From NCBI GenBank assembly GCA_022820825.1, contig JAJEEU010000024.1, forward strand, positions 62,001-126,000: a stretch of DNA of 64,000 nucleotides, written 5' to 3'. This DNA comes from Vicinamibacteria bacterium (lineage in GTDB: Bacteria; Acidobacteriota; Vicinamibacteria; Vicinamibacterales; UBA8438). Below, in pieces: positions 58,445 through 64,000 of the stretch (its first letter is position 1; each line of letters begins with the position of its first letter). The notes under the pieces were generated by a model, which did not search any database, was not told the DNA's origin, and saw only the letters and a program-made list of their open reading frames with translations. A program made the translations under genes and the position numbers.

Positions 58445-61400
58445 ATGGAGGGGTTCCACCCGCTTACCCGGGCCTGGTTCGCCAGTTCCTTCGCCGCGCC
58501 GACCAAACCCCAGTTGCAGGCGTGGCCGGAGATACGCGCCGGCCGCGACGTCCTGATCGCAGCGCCCACCGGTTCCGGCAAGACCCTCGCCGCATTCCTC
58601 ATCTGCCTGGATGACCTGATCGCGCGCGGCGCAGCCGGCGACGGCCTGCCCGATCACGTGGAGGTCGTGTACGTCTCGCCGCTGAAGGCGCTGAGCACGG
58701 ACATCCACCGCAACCTGGAGGCGCCGCTGTCCGGGATCGCGGCGCTGGCCGCGGAGGAGGGCCTGGATCTGGAACCGATCCGGACCGCCGTCCGGACCGG
58801 GGATACGCCCGCGGGTGAGCGGGCGCAGATGGTGCGGCGTCCGCCGCACGTGCTGGTCACGACGCCGGAATCGCTCTTCATCCTGCTGACGGCCGAACGC
58901 GGCCGCCGGGCGCTGCAGCGCACGCGGGTCGTGATTGTCGACGAGATCCACGCCATGGTGGACGACAAGCGCGGCTCGCACCTGGCTCTCACGCTGGCGC
59001 GCCTGGATCACCTCGTGCGAGAGGCGGGCGGCCCCCGGCCGCAGCGCATCGGCTTGTCCGCGACGGTCAACCCGATCGAGGAAGTCGCCCGCTACCTGCG
59101 CGGCGACGCGCCCGCCGATCCGGTGATCGTGAACGCCGGCCACCGGCGCGAGCTCGACCTGGCCGTGGAGGTTCCCGAGGAAGAGCTCGGGATGGTGGCC
59201 ACCAACGAAATGTGGGGCGAGATCTACGACCGGATCACCGGGCTCGTCTCCGAGCACCGCACCACGCTGGTATTCGTCAATACGCGGCGGCTGGCAGAGC
59301 GGGTGGCCCACCGCCTGGCGGAGCGCGCCGGCGCCGACGCGGTGCTGGCGCACCACGGCAGCTTGTCGCGCCAGTTGCGGCAGCAGGCCGAGAGCGATCT
59401 GAAGGCGGGGCGCCTGCGTTGCGTCGTCGCCACCGCGTCGCTGGAGCTCGGCATCGACATCGGCTCGGTCGACCTGGTCTGCCAGATCGGCTCCCCGCGC
59501 TCGATTGCCGTCGCCCTGCAGCGCGTGGGCCGGTCGGGACACAAGGTGGAGCGGTCGCACGTGCCGAAGGGCCGCTTCTTCCCGACGACGCGCGACGAGC
59601 TGATCGAGACGGCGGCGCTGGTGCGCGCGGTGCGGCGCGGCGTGCTCGACCGGCGCGTGATCCCCGACTGGCCGCGCGACATCCTGGCCCAGCAGATCGT
59701 GGCGGCCGCCGCGTGCGAGCCGTGGGAGGAGGACGAGCTGTACGAGCTCGTGCGGGGCGCGTATCCGTACCGCAACCTGCCGCGATCCGAATTCGACGCG
59801 GTCGTCGCGATGCTGTCCGACGGGATCGCGACGGACCGCGGCCGGCACGGCGCCTACGTCCACCGCGACCGCGTCAACCGCGCGCTGCGCGGCCGGCGCG
59901 GCGGGCGGCTGGCGGCCATGACCTCCGGCGGCGCCATCCCGGACAACGCCAACTACCTCGTCGTAGCCGAGCCGGAGCGCGCCACGGTCGGCACCGTGGA
60001 CGAGGACTTCGCGGTCGAGAGCCTCGCGGGCGACATCTTCCTGCTCGGCACGACCTCGTGGCGCATCCGGCGCGTGGAGGCGGGCCAGGTCCGCGTGGAG
60101 GATGCCCGCGGCGCGGCGCCGTCCATACCGTTCTGGCGCGGCGAGGCGCCCGGACGCACTGCCGAGCTGTCCGCCGAGGTGTCGGAGGTCCGCCTGCGGA
60201 TCGCGGAGCTGACCGGCGTGCCCGGCGTGGAGGGCGCGCCGCCGGCCGGTGCGGCCGAGGCGTTCCTGCAGGAGCAGTGCGGCCTGAACGCGTACGGCGC
60301 GGAGCAGGCGGCGGCGTACGTCCGGGCGGGGGTCGCCGCCCTCGGCGCGGCGCCCGCGGTCGACACGGTCATCGCCGAGCGTTTCTTCGACGAGGGGGGC
60401 GGGATGCAGCTCGTCATCCATGCCCCGTTCGGCGCGCGGATCAACCGCGCCTGGGGCCTGGCCCTGCGCAAGCGCTTCTGCCGCTCGTTCAACTTCGAGC
60501 TGCAGGCTGCAGCGACCGACAACGGCATCGTCATATCGCTCGCGGAGCAGCACAGCTTCCCGCTGGAGTCGATCTACCGCTTCCTGTCACCCGGCACGGT
60601 CGCCGACGTCCTCACCCAGGCGCTGCTGCCGGCGCCCATGTTCACCGCGCGCTGGCGCTGGAACGCGTCCCGGGCGCTGGCCGTCCTGCGCTTCGCCGGC
60701 GGCCGCAAGGTGCCGCCGCCCATCCAGCGCATGCGTTCGGACGACCTGCTCGCCTCGGTCTTTCCGGATCAGGTCGCCTGCCAGGAGAACTTGACCGGCG
60801 AGATCCGCATTCCGAGCCACCCGCTCGTGGACGAGACGATTCGCGACTGCCTGCACGAGGCGATGGACCTCGACGGGCTGCGCGCGGTGATTGCCGCCAT
60901 CGAGGACGGCCGCATCGCGACGCGGGCCATCGAGACCGCCGAGCCGTCGGCGTTCAGCCACGAGATCCTGAACGCCAATCCGTACGCGTTTCTCGACGAC
61001 GCCCCGCTGGAGGAGCGCCGGGCGCGGGCGGTGCAACTGCGCCGCACGCTGCCGCGCGACGCCCGCGAGGTCGGCGCGCTCGACGCGGCGGCGATCGCCG
61101 AGGTGGCTCGCGAATCGTGGCCGCTGGTGCGCGACGCCGACGAGCTGCACGACGCGTTGCTGACCTTGACGGTCACGCCGCCGGTGGCAGCCTGGCAGGA
61201 TTGGTATGCCGAGCTGGAGCGGGACCGGAGAGCGACCATCATCCTCGTGGACGGCCAGCGGTTGTGGCTGCCGACGGAGCGCCGGCGCATGGTGGAGACG
61301 CTCTATCCCGGTGGACGGCTGGTCCGGGACGTGCCGGAAGTCGAGCAGCCGCGGCCGGACAGCACCGAGGCGGCCGCCGCGGAGGTGCTGCGCGGCTGGC

Positions 61401-62749
61401 TCGAGTCTTCGGGACCGCAGCGGCCGAGCGTGCTGGCGGGGAAGCTGGCGCTGCCGCCGGAGGTGGTCGACGCGGCGCTCGCGCGCCTGGAAGGCGAGGG
61501 CCAGGTGTTGCGCGGACAGTTCTCGCCGGGTGAGGCCGCCGGCGGCGAGACCGAGTGGTGCAACCGGCGCGTGCTCGCCCGCATTCACCGGCTTACGCTG
61601 GGACGGCTGCGGCGGGAGATAGAGCCCGTTTCGGCGGCCGACTTCGTGCGCTTCCTGGCGCGCTGGCAGCATGTCGCGCCGGGCACGCGGCTGCACGGAG
61701 CGGCCGGCCTGCTGCAGGTGATCAGGCAATTGCAGGGGTACGAGATCTCGGCGGCCGCGTGGGAGCCTGAAGTACTGGCGCGGCGCGTGGCGGGCTACAG
61801 TCCGGAGCTCCTGGACCGACTCTGCCTGGCGGGCGAGGTGATGTGGGGGCGGTTGTCGCCGCATCCGGCGTTCGAGGCGGATGCCGCGGCGCCGGAGGAA
61901 GCGCGGCGCAACGGGCGGCCGCGGCGGCGCGTGCGGCCCACCCGGACGGCGCCGGTGGCGGTGTTCCTCCGCGAGGATGCGCCCTGGCTGGTGCCGCAGC
62001 GGACCGCCGGCGACGCCGAGTCCCCGGCGCTCTCCCATGCCGCCCGGGAGGTGCTGGAGCAGATGGAAGCGCGCGGCGCGTCCTTTCTGCGCGATCTCGT
62101 GCGCACGACCGGCCGGCTGCCGAGCGAGGTGGAGGACGGGCTGTGGGAGCTGGTTGCCGCGGGACTGGTCACCGCCGACGGCTTCGACAACCTGCGGTCG
62201 TTGATCGATCCCAGGCGACGCCGCGGCGAGGGCCGCTTCCGGACCGCGCGCCCGCGGCACGCGGCCGGCCGTTGGGCGCTGCTCCGGGTGTACACGTCGG
62301 ACGCAACGAACGCCGCCGACGGCGGAGACGCTGCTGCCGCCGCGGAAGCGTTCGCCCGCCAGTTGCTGCTGCGCTGGGGCGTGGTGTTTCGGGACATCAT
62401 CGCCCGCGAGGCGCTGGCGCCGCCGTGGCGCGAGCTGCTGCGGGCGCTGCGCATGCTGGAGGCCTGCGGCGAGATCCGCGGCGGCCGGTTCGTTGACGGC
62501 TTCCTCGGGGAGCAGTTCGCCCGGCCGGAGGCGGTCGACGCGTTGCGCGCGGTCCGGCGCGGCCGCGAGGGCTCCGCGGCGAACGGCCACCTGCGGCTGC
62601 CGGCGGCCGATCCGCTGAACCTGCTCGGCATCATCGTCCCGGGCCAGCGGGTGAACGCGCTCTCCGGCGCCACGGTCGAGTTGCTGCCGGCGCCACCGCC
62701 GGACGGTGAACCCGCCGCCGCACCCATGGCCGCCGCTCCTGTAAAGTAG
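58445..62749 (+). CDS. lhr: Lhr family ATP-dependent helicase
   Basis: This 1434-residue superfamily 2 helicase has LIAAPTGSGKTLAAFLI (motif I, about residue 39), LVTTPESLFILLT (Ib), VIVDEIHAMVDDKRG (II), IGLSATVNPIEEVARYL (III), LVFVNTRRLAERVAHRLAE (IV) and a final VALQRVGRSGHKVERS (VI). The Lhr-core winged-helix and beta-barrel region follows (about residues 420-870). A further C-terminal half of some 560 residues is present, as in long Lhr proteins. Lhr unwinds RNA:DNA or DNA duplexes and takes part in DNA repair. A TTG immediately precedes the ATG. The box TACAAT upstream suggests leaderless translation. Confidence 0.93.
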   Translation: MEGFHPLTRAWFASSFAAPTKPQLQAWPEIRAGRDVLIAAPTGSGKTLAAFLICLDDLIARGAAGDGLPDHVEVVYVSPLKALSTDIHRNLEAPLSGIAALAAEEGLDLEPIRTAVRTGDTPAGERAQMVRRPPHVLVTTPESLFILLTAERGRRALQRTRVVIVDEIHAMVDDKRGSHLALTLARLDHLVREAGGPRPQRIGLSATVNPIEEVARYLRGDAPADPVIVNAGHRRELDLAVEVPEEELGMVATNEMWGEIYDRITGLVSEHRTTLVFVNTRRLAERVAHRLAERAGADAVLAHHGSLSRQLRQQAESDLKAGRLRCVVATASLELGIDIGSVDLVCQIGSPRSIAVALQRVGRSGHKVERSHVPKGRFFPTTRDELIETAALVRAVRRGVLDRRVIPDWPRDILAQQIVAAAACEPWEEDELYELVRGAYPYRNLPRSEFDAVVAMLSDGIATDRGRHGAYVHRDRVNRALRGRRGGRLAAMTSGGAIPDNANYLVVAEPERATVGTVDEDFAVESLAGDIFLLGTTSWRIRRVEAGQVRVEDARGAAPSIPFWRGEAPGRTAELSAEVSEVRLRIAELTGVPGVEGAPPAGAAEAFLQEQCGLNAYGAEQAAAYVRAGVAALGAAPAVDTVIAERFFDEGGGMQLVIHAPFGARINRAWGLALRKRFCRSFNFELQAAATDNGIVISLAEQHSFPLESIYRFLSPGTVADVLTQALLPAPMFTARWRWNASRALAVLRFAGGRKVPPPIQRMRSDDLLASVFPDQVACQENLTGEIRIPSHPLVDETIRDCLHEAMDLDGLRAVIAAIEDGRIATRAIETAEPSAFSHEILNANPYAFLDDAPLEERRARAVQLRRTLPRDAREVGALDAAAIAEVARESWPLVRDADELHDALLTLTVTPPVAAWQDWYAELERDRRATIILVDGQRLWLPTERRRMVETLYPGGRLVRDVPEVEQPRPDSTEAAAAEVLRGWLESSGPQRPSVLAGKLALPPEVVDAALARLEGEGQVLRGQFSPGEAAGGETEWCNRRVLARIHRLTLGRLRREIEPVSAADFVRFLARWQHVAPGTRLHGAAGLLQVIRQLQGYEISAAAWEPEVLARRVAGYSPELLDRLCLAGEVMWGRLSPHPAFEADAAAPEEARRNGRPRRRVRPTRTAPVAVFLREDAPWLVPQRTAGDAESPALSHAAREVLEQMEARGASFLRDLVRTTGRLPSEVEDGLWELVAAGLVTADGFDNLRSLIDPRRRRGEGRFRTARPRHAAGRWALLRVYTSDATNAADGGDAAAAAEAFARQLLLRWGVVFRDIIAREALAPPWRELLRALRMLEACGEIRGGRFVDGFLGEQFARPEAVDALRAVRRGREGSAANGHLRLPAADPLNLLGIIVPGQRVNALSGATVELLPAPPPDGEPAAAPMAAAPVK

Positions 62750-62783
62750 GGCGCGCACGGCGCGCCGCGGAAGGACTCCGTCA

Positions 62784-64000
62784 ATGACATCGAGACACTT
62801 GCTGGCCGCCCTGCCGCTTGCCGCGGTTGCCTGCGCGGGTGCAGAAGCGCCGCCGCCGGTTGCGGAGAGTCAGCGCGCGATCGTCGAGCGGCTTGCCGAC
62901 GACGCGCTCGAAGGGCGCATGACCGGCTCGCCGGGCATCCAGGAGGCGGCCGGCTACATCATCGGGCAACTCAGGGCGATCGGCGCCGAGCCGCTGCCGG
63001 GAGTGGGCGGCTACCGCCAGGCGTTTGCGTACACGGCGGGCGTCACCGACGCCGGCACGACCGTCGCGTTCGCCCATGAGGACGGCGCGCCGCTGCCGCA
63101 CCCCGATGGCGGCGGGAACCTGGCGCGCGCCCTGTCCTTCTCGGAGAACGGCACGGTCGAGGGTCCGCTGGTGTTCGCCGGCTACGGGCTGTCGGTGCCG
63201 GAGACCGACGGTTTCAGTTACGACAGCTACGCCACGCTGGACGTGACGGACAAGATCGTCCTGGTGCTGCGCTACTTCCCCGAGGACGCAGAAGGCGACC
63301 TGCGCGCCACGCTGGCGCGCTACGCCGGTCTGCGCTACAAGGCGCTGGCCGCACGCGAGCGGGGCGCCGCCGGACTGATCGTGGTCACCGGCCCGCGCTC
63401 GCCCAACGCCGGCGACCTGGTGCCTCTCACGTTCGACACGGCGGTGGCCGACTCGGGCATCGTGGCGGCCACGGTGGACGGCAGAATGGCGAAGGTCATC
63501 CTTGAAAGCGCCGATCGGACGCTCGTGGAGGTGCAGGCGTCGCTGGATACCGCCAATCCCCACGTCACCGGTTTCGACCTGCCGCTGACGGCAACCATCG
63601 AAGCGAAGCTCGACAGCTCGGAGGCGACCGGGCACAACGTGCTGGGCTACCTGCCGCCGACCGGCAACGGCGCGGTCGACAAGCCGTACCTGATGCTGGG
63701 GGCGCACTACGACCACCTGGGCCACGGGCGGGTGGACTCGCTGGCGCGCGCCGACGAGGCAGGCGATGTTCACAACGGCGCCGACGACAACGCCTCGGGC
63801 GTGGCCGCCGTGCTGGCGGCGGGCGGGGAGCTGGCGGCGGCCGAGCGCGACCGCGGCGTCATCCTCGCCTTCTGGTCCGGCGAGGAGATCGGACTGCTCG
63901 GGTCGCGCGACTTCGTCGAGCAAGCGCCGGTCCCGATGGATCAGATTGCCGCCTATCTCAACTTCGACATGGTCGGCCGCCTGCGGGACAACAACCTCAG
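62784..64000 (+). CDS. secreted M28 family metallopeptidase (3' end outside window)
   Basis: The frame runs open to the right window edge, so the ORF track omits it. The visible 405 residues begin with a lipoprotein-like signal (LLAALPLAAVACAG). A PA-type inserted domain is suggested by LVFAGYGLSVPE and KIVLVLRYFPED. The di-zinc catalytic domain shows LGAHYDHLG (His), HNGADDNASGVAAVL (bridging Asp), ILAFWSGEEIGLLGSRDF (catalytic Glu and ligand) and LNFDMVGRL (Asp). It is an aminopeptidase or carboxypeptidase outside the cytoplasm. AAGGA precedes the ATG by about eight bases. Confidence 0.88.
   Translation, partial: MTSRHLLAALPLAAVACAGAEAPPPVAESQRAIVERLADDALEGRMTGSPGIQEAAGYIIGQLRAIGAEPLPGVGGYRQAFAYTAGVTDAGTTVAFAHEDGAPLPHPDGGGNLARALSFSENGTVEGPLVFAGYGLSVPETDGFSYDSYATLDVTDKIVLVLRYFPEDAEGDLRATLARYAGLRYKALAARERGAAGLIVVTGPRSPNAGDLVPLTFDTAVADSGIVAATVDGRMAKVILESADRTLVEVQASLDTANPHVTGFDLPLTATIEAKLDSSEATGHNVLGYLPPTGNGAVDKPYLMLGAHYDHLGHGRVDSLARADEAGDVHNGADDNASGVAAVLAAGGELAAAERDRGVILAFWSGEEIGLLGSRDFVEQAPVPMDQIAAYLNFDMVGRLRDNNL

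Noticed and set aside
55372-58602. 1076-codon minus-strand ORF opposite the DUF349 gene
   Set aside because: Its translation is Arg/Leu/Gly-rich without any family pattern. The plus-strand frame gives clear HEAT and DUF349 repeats, so this is a high-GC shadow.
58430-60553. 707-codon minus-strand ORF opposite lhr
   Set aside because: It is antisense to intact helicase motifs I-VI and has a composition-driven sequence only.

Overview
The window reads as a high-GC bacterial chromosome. The gene content best fits an Acidobacteriota (Vicinamibacteria-like) genome. The supporting signs are a secreted YNNNY/DSRGRWEGDTLVVE-type family, secreted PQQ and NHL beta-propellers, a TAXI-TRAP transporter and a PduO/CbiZ/BtuFCD vitamin B12 salvage locus. 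No rRNA or other phylogenetic marker is present, so this is inference. I saw no tRNA, rRNA, CRISPR array, intact insertion sequence or prophage. Several genes share a TANNNT box 6-9 nt before the start codon with no Shine-Dalgarno sequence, which suggests frequent leaderless transcription.

Layout. 0-13.3 kb is an accessory-rich stretch. It holds the end of an aldehyde dehydrogenase, a LolD-like ATPase, a MITE-like inverted repeat with a VapC remnant, an M50 protease, a PIN/AbrB toxin-antitoxin pair, an AAA/DUF4143 ATPase flanked by 132-bp direct repeats copied from an ABC-2 permease end, an ABC-2 exporter, a NYN protein, an ARPP-1 protein with a decayed copy, a RES-Xre toxin-antitoxin pair, a GNAT and a metallo-beta-lactamase-fold hydrolase. 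13.3-32.7 kb is mostly metabolic. It holds enolase, a TAXI-TRAP transporter with PaaK-like ligase and thioesterase, Amt, an operon of radical SAM, chorismate-lyase-like and halogenase-like genes, an iron alcohol dehydrogenase with a PQQ-like propeller, Fic, an AGCS symporter and ParE. 33-39 kb is the cobalamin locus: cobD and cbiZ on the minus strand, diverging from a cobalamin riboswitch that leads a PduO adenosyltransferase and BtuFCD. 39-46.6 kb holds an NHL lipoprotein, ParC, a NUDIX hydrolase, a MATE exporter, a Cys/Met-type PLP enzyme and a GNAT.

46.6-51.3 kb is the most striking region. A sigma-54 activator with an N-terminal RtcR/CARF-like sensor is followed by a near-consensus -24/-12 promoter, then an overlapping pair: an OLD-like AAA ATPase (DUF3696 type) and a protein with a PLD-like HxRx4D motif. 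I infer an inducible two-gene effector module, possibly defence or RNA-damage responsive, under its own sensor. The rest of the window holds a fused ACP/acyl-AMP ligase/PlsC protein, two secreted cyclophilins, a DUF349 protein, an Lhr helicase and an M28 peptidase cut by the window edge.
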